Below, piece after piece: positions 6,693 through 12,923 of a stretch of DNA of 12,923 bases. Position numbers and translations under genes: made by a program. Origin of the DNA: Streptosporangiaceae bacterium (GTDB lineage: Bacteria; Actinomycetota; Actinomycetes; Streptosporangiales; Streptosporangiaceae); contig JAICWX010000248.1 in NCBI GenBank assembly GCA_025934635.1, positions 1 through 12,923 of the forward strand. The letters run 5' to 3'. The notes under the pieces were generated by a model. It was not told the origin of the DNA. It searched no databases and saw only the letters and a program-made list of their open reading frames with translations. Positions within the stretch are counted from its first letter, which is position 1. Each line of letters opens with the position of its first letter.

Positions 6693-7070
6693 TCAGATGG
6701 GCTCGGTGAGATTGACGGTGTTGCCGTCGGGGTCCAGGATGTGGGCCACGCGCTGGCCCCAGGGCATGTCGTTCGGCGGGCCGAGGACCCGGCCGCCCAG
6801 GACCTCGACGTGTTCCAGCAGGCCTTCCACGCTGCCGACGCCCAGGTCACCGACGTTCACGTTGAGCAGGATCCGCTGCGGGGCGGCGATGTCGGCTTCG
6901 CCGTCGGTGACGATGCCGAGCTCGGCGTTGCCTATCTGCAGGCCCACGTAGAAGGCCGGCCCGTCTTCGGGGACGCGGGAGATCTCGACCGCGCCGAGCA
7001 GTGCCTTGTAGAAGGCCAGCAGCAGGGGCAGGGTCGGGGTCACGATAACCGGCTGAACAGTGGCGGGCAT
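6693..7070 (-). CDS. VOC (glyoxalase/bleomycin-resistance fold) protein
   Basis: A 125-aa single vicinal-oxygen-chelate protein. A first beta-alpha unit with LPLLLAFYKALLGAVEI (14-30) and AFYVGLQIGNAELGIV (39-54) is followed by a second with GGRVLGPPNDMPWGQRVAHI (92-111) and LDPDGNTVNLTEP (112-124), the classic end of the fold. The reaction is not predictable. The first unit shows no obvious His/Gln metal ligand near its N-terminus; His110 and Glu123 are present in the second. It may act in antibiotic or toxic-metabolite resistance, or simply bind a ligand. The ATG at 7070 is chosen because GGGAGGAAG lies immediately upstream and the fold starts there. An in-frame extension to 7265 has no support. 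It is the last member of a leftward series behind the small charged protein (38-bp gap). Confidence 0.88.
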   Translation of the reverse strand: MPATVQPVIVTPTLPLLLAFYKALLGAVEISRVPEDGPAFYVGLQIGNAELGIVTDGEADIAAPQRILLNVNVGDLGVGSVEGLLEHVEVLGGRVLGPPNDMPWGQRVAHILDPDGNTVNLTEPI

Positions 7071-7108
7071 GCTTCCTCCCGCCGGAGGATTACCCCGCTT
7101 GTCGGACT

Positions 7109-7378
7109 TCATGTGCGACGGCGACGCCATGGCTGCGAGCGGCGCTCTGCACCCCGGCGCCTGATTGCCTGCGCCCACTGCGCTACCGTCGCGCGCCCGG
7201 GCTCGATCTCGGCGGCGAGACGGGCCATCGCCTCGATCGCTGCCTCGTCGTCGTAGCCATCCCACTCGTCGCCGTAGTCCTCTTCGTCCTCGTAGTCCTC
7301 GTCATCGTCGTACCGGAACCCGTCGGCCGCGAGGTCGCCATCGCACAAGCCCCACTCGGGGTCGCTAGATTCGATCAT
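7109..7378 (-). CDS. Small charge-segregated hypothetical protein (acidic N-half, basic C-end)
   Basis: An 89-aa protein I do not recognise. Residues 23-45 are almost wholly Asp, Glu, Tyr and Gly (DDDEDYEDEEDYGDEWDGYDDE). A helical segment AAIEAMARLAAEIEPGRATVAQWAQAIRRR (46-75) follows, then a strongly basic tail (RRSQPWRRRRT). The acidic block could mask a basic partner or its own tail (inference). I chose the ATG at 7378 since GGGTGGG precedes it and it lies 35 bp after the expected end of the upstream gene. ATG 7444 or TTG 7465 in the same frame would add 22 or 29 residues and overlap the upstream reading frame. Whether it is translated is uncertain, though the opposite strand offers no better candidate. 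Confidence 0.5.
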   Translation of the reverse strand: MIESSDPEWGLCDGDLAADGFRYDDDEDYEDEEDYGDEWDGYDDEAAIEAMARLAAEIEPGRATVAQWAQAIRRRGAERRSQPWRRRRT

Positions 7379-7412
7379 GGAACCCACCCGTTCGGTCAAA
7401 TCGAATTTGAAT

Positions 7413-8468
7413 TCATCGACGAGGGTACGGGCCTGCAGTGTCATTACGGTGGTGATCCAGGTCAAGGGCTAGCCACAGGGAGGCACTGGCCGGTTCCATG
7501 GTCTGGTCGACCACAGCCAGCAGGTCTCCGGCCAGCAGGTCGAGTTCGGGCTGCTGGCGAACGCGCCGATGGTCTGGGCGGCGTCGTAGCGGCGCCGGTT
7601 GAAATGCCGGTCGACCAGGTCCTGGACCCGGCGCCGGGCGGGCCGGAACGCCACTGCCAGGGCCAGGGTGGCCAGCGCCACCGTCAGGCTCGACTGGCCG
7701 CTGGCCAGCTGGCTCAGCCCCACGGCCACCGCGGCGTAGCCGCCGCCGAGCAGGACCGTGAGCAGGCCGTAGGCCAAGGTGCGGCTGATGATGCGGTCCA
7801 GGTCGTACAGCTTGTAGCCCAGGGTGGCGGCGCCGATGCCCAGGGTCAGGATCGCCAGGCACACCGTGCCGACGAGCCCCGGGTCGGACAGCAACGGGAC
7901 GCCGGCCGCCAGTGCGGCCAGGAACGCGACGAGCAGCAGCGCGGCCAGGCCGGCCGCCAGGGATACCCAGCGCAGTTGCAGGCGTTCGGTGCCGGCCGCC
8001 CGGCGGAAGCGGATGACCAGCGAGAGGCCACCCGCGACCATGGCCAGGAGGACGGCCGGATAAGCGATCTGGTAGGCGAGCAGCTGGGCGCCGCCGTAAC
8101 CGTCCAGGTCGAACGGGTTCTGCGGATGCCGGTAGCGGGCTGGAGCGGGCGTCAGCGCCAGGGTCAGCAGCAGCCCGGCCGGGATGCCCACGGTGAGCGC
8201 GGCCCACGGGCGCCAGCGAGCCGACGGCAGCGATCCCGTCGGCGTGAGCAGCAGGGCGAGCGCCAGGCAGGCGAACGCCAGGACGGCGTCGGCCGGGAAA
8301 CAGGAAGCCACCAGCCGGGCGGCCGGCAGCGACCCGGGGTGAGCCAGCAGCCAGGCCGGGCAGGGCGGATCGGCGCAGCAGGTAGTCCAGCCATGCCGCG
8401 GCCGCCAGGGCGAGCAGGGCCAGCCCCCATAGAGCCCAGGCCAGCCAGCCCGATCTCAGCGCTCGCAT
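7413..8468 (-). pseudogene. Frameshifted remnant of an actinobacterial membrane sensor-like protein
   Basis: Similarity switches between two frames. The start is good: ATG 8468 with GGGAGG 6 nt upstream, opening with MRALRSGWLAWALWGLALLA and WLDYLLRR. At about 8345-8365 the family sequence jumps to another frame (LLAHPGSLPAARL, then LLLTPTGSLPSARW, several membrane helices, YDLDRIISRTLAYGLLTVLL and RHFNRRRYDAAQTIGAF). At about 7545-7556 it returns to the first frame (ELDLLAGDLLAVVDQTM, then SASLWL), ending at 7413. Intact relatives I recall have about 50 extra residues at the first junction and a few at the second, so small deletions explain both shifts. These relatives resemble the membrane part of sensor kinases without a kinase domain. 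A sequencing error could mimic one shift but not the missing N-terminal segment. The 280-aa middle frame from GTG 8311 could still be translated. Confidence 0.75.
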
Positions 8469-8529
8469 CCGGTACCTCCCGCACGGCCCGCGTATGGCGC
8501 GGCCAGGACAGGTCCCAGTCTCCCCGGCG

Positions 8530-8551
8530 GCCGTAACGGGAACGTTACGGC
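8530..8551 (-). terminator. Hairpin terminator of the deoC-aldehyde dehydrogenase operon
   Basis: GCCGTAACG (8530-8538) and CGTTACGGC (8543-8551) form a perfect 9-bp stem around a GGAA loop (TTCC on the transcribed-sense strand), starting 4 nt past the TAG stop at 8556. No T-run follows, as is usual for actinomycete hairpin terminators. Its place at the end of the leftward three-gene operon makes termination the natural reading. Confidence 0.7.
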
Positions 8552-8555
8552 GGAC

Positions 8556-9446
8556 CTAGGTGCTGGCCGGGTGCCAGACGGTCTTGGTCTCCAGGTAGGC
8601 GAGCATCCGCTCGAGGCCGGGCGCGGCCGTCCAGTCCTCCTCGACGGCGTCCGGGCGGCGGGGCCGGACGACCCGCTTGAGGTTCTCGGCCGCGGCCGCG
8701 GCCAGGTCGTCGGCGAGGTCGCCGGGCGCGCCGGTCAGGTCGATGGCGTTGACGTCCATGTGCGAGGCCAGCCAGGGCGCGACCTCGGCGGTGCGGCCGG
8801 TCAGCACGTTGATCACGCCGCCGGGCACGTCGGAGGTCGCCAGCACCTCGGTCAGCGAGACCGCGGGCAGCGGGAACTGCTCGCTGGCCAGGGCCACCAC
8901 GGTGTTACCGCTGACCACGGCGGGCGCGACCACCGAGACGAACCCGAGCAGGCTCGACGCCTGCGGCGCGATCACCGCGACGACGCCGGTCGGCTCGGGC
9001 AGCGAGAAGTTGAAGTATGGCCCGGCGACCGGGTTGGCTGCGCCGCGGACCTGGGAGATCTTGTCGGACCAGCCCGCGTACCAGACCCAGCGGTCGATCG
9101 CCTCGTCCACGGCCGCCTCGGCCAGCCGGCTGCTCAGCCCCTCGGCGGCCCGGACCTCGGCGGCGAACTGGGCGCGGCGGCCCTCGAGCAGCTCGGCGAC
9201 CCGGTACAGGACCTGGCCGCGGTTGTAGGCGGTGGCCGCCGACCAGCCGGCGAACGCCTTGCGGGCCGCGCCGACCGCGTCCCGGGCATCCTTGCGCGAG
9301 GCCAGCGCCGCGTTGGCACCGAACCTGCCCTTGTGGTCGGTCACCGGGTAGGACCTTCCGCTCTCGGACCGGGGGAACGCCCCGCCGATGTACAGCTTGT
9401 ACGTCTTGCGCACGGCGATGCGGGGAGCCGCAGCGGTGTCAGACAT
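8556..9446 (-). CDS. Short aldehyde dehydrogenase homologue, probably non-catalytic
   Basis: A 296-aa protein matching the N-terminal, coenzyme-binding part of aldehyde dehydrogenases (usual length about 480-500). Motifs align with the neighbour, but key residues are changed. PWN in the neighbour's VIPWNFPLL is PQA here (VIAPQASSLL, 159-167), removing the catalytic Asn. The Lys of GNTVVLKPAE is Leu186 in GNTVVALASE. The chain ends without the LELGG Glu or a catalytic Cys. The C-terminal stretch from 268 (VEEDWTAAPGLERM to TKTVWHP) is not normal dehydrogenase sequence. It overlaps the full dehydrogenase by 8 nt, so translation is probably coupled. As I recall, a similar short copy follows the full enzyme in streptomycete deoC operons, so this is likely a conserved structural or regulatory partner rather than decay. 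Confidence 0.85.
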   Translation of the reverse strand: MSDTAAAPRIAVRKTYKLYIGGAFPRSESGRSYPVTDHKGRFGANAALASRKDARDAVGAARKAFAGWSAATAYNRGQVLYRVAELLEGRRAQFAAEVRAAEGLSSRLAEAAVDEAIDRWVWYAGWSDKISQVRGAANPVAGPYFNFSLPEPTGVVAVIAPQASSLLGFVSVVAPAVVSGNTVVALASEQFPLPAVSLTEVLATSDVPGGVINVLTGRTAEVAPWLASHMDVNAIDLTGAPGDLADDLAAAAAENLKRVVRPRRPDAVEEDWTAAPGLERMLAYLETKTVWHPAST

Positions 9447-10875
9447 CGAGGTACGCCTCCAGTCCCGGCCGGCCGCCTTCCCGGCCGTAGCCGGACTCCT
9501 TGTAGCCCCCGAACGGCGCCGTCGGGTCGAACTTGTTGAACGTGTTGGCCCACACCACGCCGGCCCGCAGCTTGGCGGCCATGTGCAGGATCAGCGAGCC
9601 TTTCTCGGTCCAGACCCCGGCCGACAGGCCGTACGGCGTGTTGTTGGCCTTCTCCAGGGCCTCGGCGGGCGTCCGGAACGTCAGGACGGACAGCACCGGG
9701 CCGAAGATCTCCTCGCGGGCGATGCGGTGCGCCTGGGAGACCCCGGTGAACACCGTGGGCGGGAACCAGAAGCCCTTCACCGGCAGCTCGCACGGCGCCG
9801 ACCAGCGCTCCGCCCCTTCCGCCTCGCCGACCTCGGACAGCTCGCGGATCTTGGCCAGCTGGGCGGCCGAGTTGATGGCGCCCACGTCGGTGTTCTTGTC
9901 CAGCGGGTCGCCGAGCCGCAGGGTCGCCAGCCGCCGCCGCAGCGACGCCAGCACCTCGTCGTACACCGATTCCTGCACCAGCAGCCGCGAGCCGGCGCAG
10001 CAGACGTGGCCCTGGTTGAAAAAGATGCCGTTCACGATGCCCTCGACGGCCTGGTCCACCGCCGCGTCCTCGAACACGATGTTGGCGGCCTTGCCGCCCA
10101 GCTCGAGGGTGACCTTCTTGCGGGTGGGGGCGCAAGCCCGGGCGATCTCCTTGCCCACCTCGGTGGAGCCGGTGAACGCCACCTTGTCGATGCCCGGGTG
10201 GGTGACCAGCGCCCGGCCGGTCTCCCCGGCCCCGGTGAGGATATTGACCACGCCCGGCGGCAGGTCGGCCTGCTGGCAGATCTCGGCGAAGGCCAGCGCG
10301 GTCAGCGGCGTGGTCTCGGCGGGCTTCAGCACCACCGTGTTGCCACAAGCCAGCGCGGGCGCGATCTTCCAGGCGAGCATCAGCAGCGGGAAGTTCCACG
10401 GAATGACCTGGCCGGCCACCCCGAGCGGCCGCGGGGCCGGGCCGTACCCGGCGTATTCCAGCTTGTCGGCCCAGCCGGCGTGGTAGAAAAAGTGCGCCGC
10501 GACCAGCGGGATGTCGACGTCGCGGGACTCCCTGATGGGCTTGCCGTTGTCGAGCGACTCGAGCACGGCGAGTTCGCGGGCGCGCTCCTGGACGATCCGG
10601 GCGATCCGGAACAGGTACTTGGCGCGCTCGCGGCCGGGCATCACCGACCACGTGGTCTCGTAGGCCTGGCGGGCGGCGGTCACCGCGCGGTCGACGTCGG
10701 CGGGCCCCGCCTCGGCCACCTCGGCCAGCACCTCCTCGGTGGCCGGGGAGATGGTCTTGAACGCCTGGCCGTCCTTGCCGGGACCGAACTCGCCGTCGAT
10801 GAAGAGCCCGTAGGACTCGCGCAGCGAGACGACGGACCGCGATTCCGGCGCCGGGGCGTACTCGAACTTAGCCAT
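9439..10875 (-). CDS. NAD(P)-dependent aldehyde dehydrogenase
   Basis: A full-length 478-aa enzyme oxidising an aldehyde to its acid. The active site is complete: Asn161 in IPWNFP, Lys184 in KPAE, the G236-S237-T238 region of the coenzyme site (FTGSTEVGKEIA), Glu258 in LELGGKAANIVF, nucleophile Cys292 in GHVCCAGSR, and EEIFGPV (388-394). The C-terminal FNKFDPTAPFGGYKESGYGREGG is typical of the betaine/general aldehyde dehydrogenase class. Since it starts 1 nt after the deoC stop, the likely substrate is acetaldehyde from the DeoC reaction (inference; deoxyribose-derived or other aldehydes are possible). It overlaps the short homologue by 8 nt. The start ATG at 10875 is the first of the frame that keeps the family's N-terminus and is coupled to the deoC stop. 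Confidence 0.96.
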   Translation of the reverse strand: MAKFEYAPAPESRSVVSLRESYGLFIDGEFGPGKDGQAFKTISPATEEVLAEVAEAGPADVDRAVTAARQAYETTWSVMPGRERAKYLFRIARIVQERARELAVLESLDNGKPIRESRDVDIPLVAAHFFYHAGWADKLEYAGYGPAPRPLGVAGQVIPWNFPLLMLAWKIAPALACGNTVVLKPAETTPLTALAFAEICQQADLPPGVVNILTGAGETGRALVTHPGIDKVAFTGSTEVGKEIARACAPTRKKVTLELGGKAANIVFEDAAVDQAVEGIVNGIFFNQGHVCCAGSRLLVQESVYDEVLASLRRRLATLRLGDPLDKNTDVGAINSAAQLAKIRELSEVGEAEGAERWSAPCELPVKGFWFPPTVFTGVSQAHRIAREEIFGPVLSVLTFRTPAEALEKANNTPYGLSAGVWTEKGSLILHMAAKLRAGVVWANTFNKFDPTAPFGGYKESGYGREGGRPGLEAYLDV

Positions 10876-10876
10876 G

Positions 10877-11821
10877 TCAGTCCAGGGTGAAGTAGTCGGG
10901 GCCGGAGTAGCGGCCGGTGGCCAGCTTGGTCCGCTGCATGAGCAGGTCGTTGAGCAGGCTGGAGGCGCCGAACCGGAACCAGTCGGGATCGAGCCAGTCC
11001 TCCCCCGCCGTCTCGTTGACCAGGACCAGGTAGCGCAGGGCGTCCTTGGCGGTGCGGATCCCGCCGGCCGGCTTGACGCCGATCTGGCGCCCGTACTCGG
11101 CGCGGAAGTCGCGCACGGCCTCCAGCATGACCAGGGTCACCGGCAAGGTGGCGGCCGGGCTGACCTTGCCGGTCGAGGTCTTGATGAAGTCGGCGCCCGC
11201 CAGCATGGCCAGCCAGGACGCCCGCCGCACGTTGTCCAGCGTGACCAGCTCGCCGGTCTCCAGGATGACCTTGAGATGGGAGGCACCGCAGGCCTGCTTG
11301 ACGGCGGTGATCTCGTCGAAGACCTGCAGGTAGTTCCCGGCCAGGAAGGCGCCGCGGTCGATCACCATGTCGACCTCGTCGGCGCCCGCGGCGACCGCGT
11401 ACTTCACGTCCGCCAGCTTGACGTCCAGGCTGGTCCGGCCGCTGGGGAACGCGGTAGCCACGCTGGCCACGTGGATGCCGGTGCCCTTGAGCTCCTCGGC
11501 CGCGATGTGGGCCAGGTCCGGGTAGACGCAGACGGCGGCGACGGCGGGAGTGGCCGGGTCGGCGGGGTCCGGGCGCCGGGCCTTGGCGCACAGCGCGCGG
11601 ACCTTGCCCGGGGTGTCCTGGCCCTCCAGCGTGGTCAGGTCGATCATCGAGATAGCCATGTCGAGGCCCCACTGCTTGGCCGTGGTCTTGATGGACCGGC
11701 TGGCCAGCATGGCCGCGCGGGCCTCCGCCCCCACCCGGTCCACGCCGGGCAGCCCGTGCAGGAACCCTCGCAGCGAACCTTGTGACCAGGTGACGCTCTG
11801 CACGTCGGCTGGTGCGCTCAT
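10877..11821 (-). CDS. deoC: Deoxyribose-phosphate aldolase
   Basis: Class I aldolase cleaving 2-deoxyribose-5-phosphate to glyceraldehyde-3-phosphate and acetaldehyde, the last step of deoxynucleoside catabolism. It has 314 aa, longer than the short bacterial type (about 220-260) and matching the actinobacterial/eukaryote-like form with an N-terminal extension (SLRGFLHGLPGVD, SIKTTAKQW). Catalytic residues are visible: Asp151 in ADEVDMVID, Schiff-base Lys214 in ADFIKTSTGK and Lys250 in GVKPAGGIR. The C-terminal GRYSGPDY is present, ending in the usual tyrosine-containing tail. The start ATG at 11821 fits the family N-terminus; the frame stays open to 11959 over non-homologous sequence. No Shine-Dalgarno is seen. 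Instead a large inverted repeat ends 7 nt before the ATG. It is the first gene of the operon with the two dehydrogenase genes. Confidence 0.97.
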   Translation of the reverse strand: MSAPADVQSVTWSQGSLRGFLHGLPGVDRVGAEARAAMLASRSIKTTAKQWGLDMAISMIDLTTLEGQDTPGKVRALCAKARRPDPADPATPAVAAVCVYPDLAHIAAEELKGTGIHVASVATAFPSGRTSLDVKLADVKYAVAAGADEVDMVIDRGAFLAGNYLQVFDEITAVKQACGASHLKVILETGELVTLDNVRRASWLAMLAGADFIKTSTGKVSPAATLPVTLVMLEAVRDFRAEYGRQIGVKPAGGIRTAKDALRYLVLVNETAGEDWLDPDWFRFGASSLLNDLLMQRTKLATGRYSGPDYFTLD

Positions 11822-11828
11822 CGTTTTT

Positions 11829-11872
11829 GCGGCGTGGTGCCCCTGGTCTTCAAGCCGGGGAGCAAACGCCGC
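11829..11872. promoter_or_regulatory. Large imperfect inverted repeat in the deoC leader (or TnpB-element left end)
   Basis: GCGGCGT (11829-11835) pairs with ACGCCGC (11866-11872), and inside it GCCCC (11839-11843) faces GGGGAGC (11857-11863), giving a 44-nt imperfect stem-loop. In the deoC message the hairpin would end 7 nt before the start codon, next to AAAAACG, where a ribosome binding site is expected. It may control deoC translation. Alternatively it is the left-end palindrome of the neighbouring IS200/IS605-type element, whose tips form such hairpins. The sequence alone does not decide. Confidence 0.45.
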
Positions 11873-11888
11873 GCCCCCTCTCGGCGTG

Positions 11889-11931
11889 TCACATATACAA
11901 ATCCGGACATGGTCGAATAAAGTTTCTGGAC
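11889..11931. promoter_or_regulatory. AT-richer divergent promoter segment between deoC and tnpB
   Basis: Positions 11889-11926 are about 37 percent G+C (14 of 38). Rightward, TAAAGT at 11918-11923 fits the TAnnnT -10 pattern 8 nt before the GTG of tnpB, suggesting a leaderless transcript. Leftward, the complementary strand carries TTCGAC and TATATG-like boxes with a shorter than ideal spacer that could serve deoC. Both are inferred from pattern and position. Confidence 0.35.
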
Positions 11932-12923
11932 GTGAGGACGGCGTACAAATGCCGGGCATATCCCGACCAGGAGCAGACCAGCGTGCTGAACCGCACGTTC
12001 GGCTGCGTCCGGGTCGTGTGGAACCGGACCCTGGCCTGGCGGCGGCAGCGGTACCAGGCAGGGAAAACCGGGACGACCTACGCGCAGGCGAGCGCGTTCC
12101 TGACCGCCATGAAGACCACGGAAGAGCTGACGTGGCTGAACGAGGTGTCCTGCGTCCCGCTCCAGCAGGCGATCCGCCACCAGCAGGCCGCCTACGCCGC
12201 GTTCTTCGCCAAGCGAGCCCGGTACCCGAGGTTCAAATCCCGGGACGGGCGGCAGTGCGCGGAGTACACCCGGTCCGGGTTCCGGTGGCGCGACGGCGCC
12301 CTGTACCTGGCCAAGATGGCCGCGCCGCTGGCGTTCACCTGGTCCTGGCCCGAAGTGGACCCCGCCACCATCGACCCGACCACGGTGACAGTCTCCCGGG
12401 ACCCGTGTGGCCGCTGGTATATCTCCCTCGCCGTCGACATCCTTGAGCCGGAACAGCTCCCCGCCACGGCCCGGGCCGTGGGATTGGACCTCGGGGTCAC
12501 AGACTTCGCGGTCACCAGCGACGAGCAGCGGATCCCCAACCCGAGATATCTGGAGCGGCGTGCCCGGAACCTGGCCCGCTACCAGCGGCGGCTGGCCCGC
12601 TGCCAGCAGGGCAGCGCCAACCGCGGCAAGGCCAAGGGAAAGGTCACGCGTGCTCACCGCAAGGTCCGCGCCGCCCGCGCCGATTTCCTCCATAAGGCCA
12701 GCACCCGCCTGGTCCGCGACCACGACCTGATCTGCCTGGAGGACCTCGCAGTCAAAAACATGGTCCACAACCGCAGGGTGGCCAGGGCGATATCCGACTG
12801 CGGGTGGCGGACCTTCCGGGCCATGCTGGAGTACAAGGCGGCCCGGTACGGGCGGCGGGTGGTCGTGATCGACCGGTGGTTCCCGTCGTCGAAGATGTGC
12901 TCGGCCTGCGGGCATGTCCTCGC
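11932..12923 (+). CDS. tnpB: TnpB, RNA-guided nuclease of an IS200/IS605-type element (3' end outside window)
   Basis: 330 residues are visible of a protein usually about 400 aa long, and the frame is open at the right edge. The start is GTG at 11932 (VRTAYKCRAYPDQEQ), matching the usual TnpB opening with its helix-turn-helix-like FGCVRVVWNRTL (23-34). The RuvC-I Asp is Asp186 in VGLDLGVTDFAV, the RuvC-II Glu is Glu270 in LICLEDLAVKNM, and the first zinc-finger CxxC is C323/C326 in SSKMCSACGH. The second CxxC and the RuvC-III Asp must lie beyond the window, so activity cannot be judged fully. TnpB is guided by an RNA from the element's right end and promotes element retention by cutting donor sites. 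No TnpA gene is seen on the left, so this may be a TnpB-only (IS1341-like) element. It starts 110 bp from deoC, divergently. Confidence 0.93.
   Translation, partial: MRTAYKCRAYPDQEQTSVLNRTFGCVRVVWNRTLAWRRQRYQAGKTGTTYAQASAFLTAMKTTEELTWLNEVSCVPLQQAIRHQQAAYAAFFAKRARYPRFKSRDGRQCAEYTRSGFRWRDGALYLAKMAAPLAFTWSWPEVDPATIDPTTVTVSRDPCGRWYISLAVDILEPEQLPATARAVGLDLGVTDFAVTSDEQRIPNPRYLERRARNLARYQRRLARCQQGSANRGKAKGKVTRAHRKVRAARADFLHKASTRLVRDHDLICLEDLAVKNMVHNRRVARAISDCGWRTFRAMLEYKAARYGRRVVVIDRWFPSSKMCSACGHVL

Noticed and set aside
6682..6695. TGAA-ATC-TTCA dyad between the convergent hydrolase and VOC genes as a terminator
   Set aside because: Only a 4-bp AU-rich stem without a T-run; too weak to call.
9388..10890. 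500-aa open frame opposite the aldehyde dehydrogenase
   Set aside because: The opposite strand encodes a complete aldehyde dehydrogenase with all catalytic residues; the plus-strand translation shows no recognisable motifs.
10874..11785. 303-aa plus-strand frame opposite deoC
   Set aside because: It lies wholly antisense to a canonical DeoC with catalytic lysines and has no motif of its own.
11822..11959. 46-residue N-terminal extension of DeoC to the ATG at 11959
   Set aside because: The extension would overlap the start of tnpB, is Cys/Arg/Pro-rich, and does not resemble the DeoC N-terminus, which begins at 11821.
1..12923. CRISPR array, tRNA or rRNA genes
   Set aside because: No regularly spaced repeats and no tRNA cloverleaf or rRNA sequence was recognised anywhere on either strand.

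Overview
The window is high-GC DNA with strong G/C preference at third codon positions, GTG starts, AGGAGG-type ribosome binding sites and several gene starts that look leaderless. This points to an actinomycete (Actinomycetota). The DeoC sequence and the deoC - aldehyde dehydrogenase - short aldehyde dehydrogenase order resemble what I recall from Streptomyces and relatives, but I cannot name a genus.

Layout, left to right. The window opens inside a purine nucleoside phosphorylase gene (1-527, +). It meets a His-rich CDF-type metal exporter gene (524-1660, -) tail to tail, and the two share a palindromic CTAG as stop codons. Divergent from the exporter is a DUF3500 protein (1765-2817, +). 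It converges, across a perfect 9-bp hairpin, on a leftward block: a VC0807-like six-helix membrane protein (2880-3614), an 82-aa two-helix membrane protein (3722-3970) and a DUF222/HNH endonuclease-fold protein (4028-5740). A 293-bp gap follows, holding an island of about 27 percent G+C (about 5821-5945). After it come a shortened alpha/beta hydrolase (6034-6681, +) and a leftward series: a VOC/glyoxalase-fold protein (6693-7070), a small charge-segregated protein (7109-7378 or longer) and the frameshifted remains of an actinobacterial membrane sensor-like gene (7413-8468).

The right part is a compact leftward operon: deoC (10877-11821), a full aldehyde dehydrogenase (9439-10875) and a short aldehyde dehydrogenase homologue without catalytic residues (8556-9446). 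The junctions are 1 nt and an 8-nt overlap, and a hairpin with a 9-bp stem closes the operon. Divergent from deoC, only 110 bp away, a TnpB (IS200/IS605-type OrfB) gene begins at a GTG and runs off the right edge.

How the genes fit together: the phosphorylase releases (deoxy)ribose-1-phosphate from purine nucleosides. After isomerisation by a phosphopentomutase (not in the window), DeoC splits deoxyribose-5-phosphate into glyceraldehyde-3-phosphate and acetaldehyde, and the aldehyde dehydrogenase can oxidise the acetaldehyde. The two ends of the window are therefore parts of one nucleoside-salvage pathway, separated by about 8 kb of unrelated genes of mixed orientation, one of them decayed. 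No complete new multi-gene system is evident. The most unusual items are the dead dehydrogenase coupled to a live one, the AT-rich island, the TnpB element at the deoC promoter, the decayed sensor gene with a small charged protein behind it, and a hydrolase apparently lacking its cap domain.
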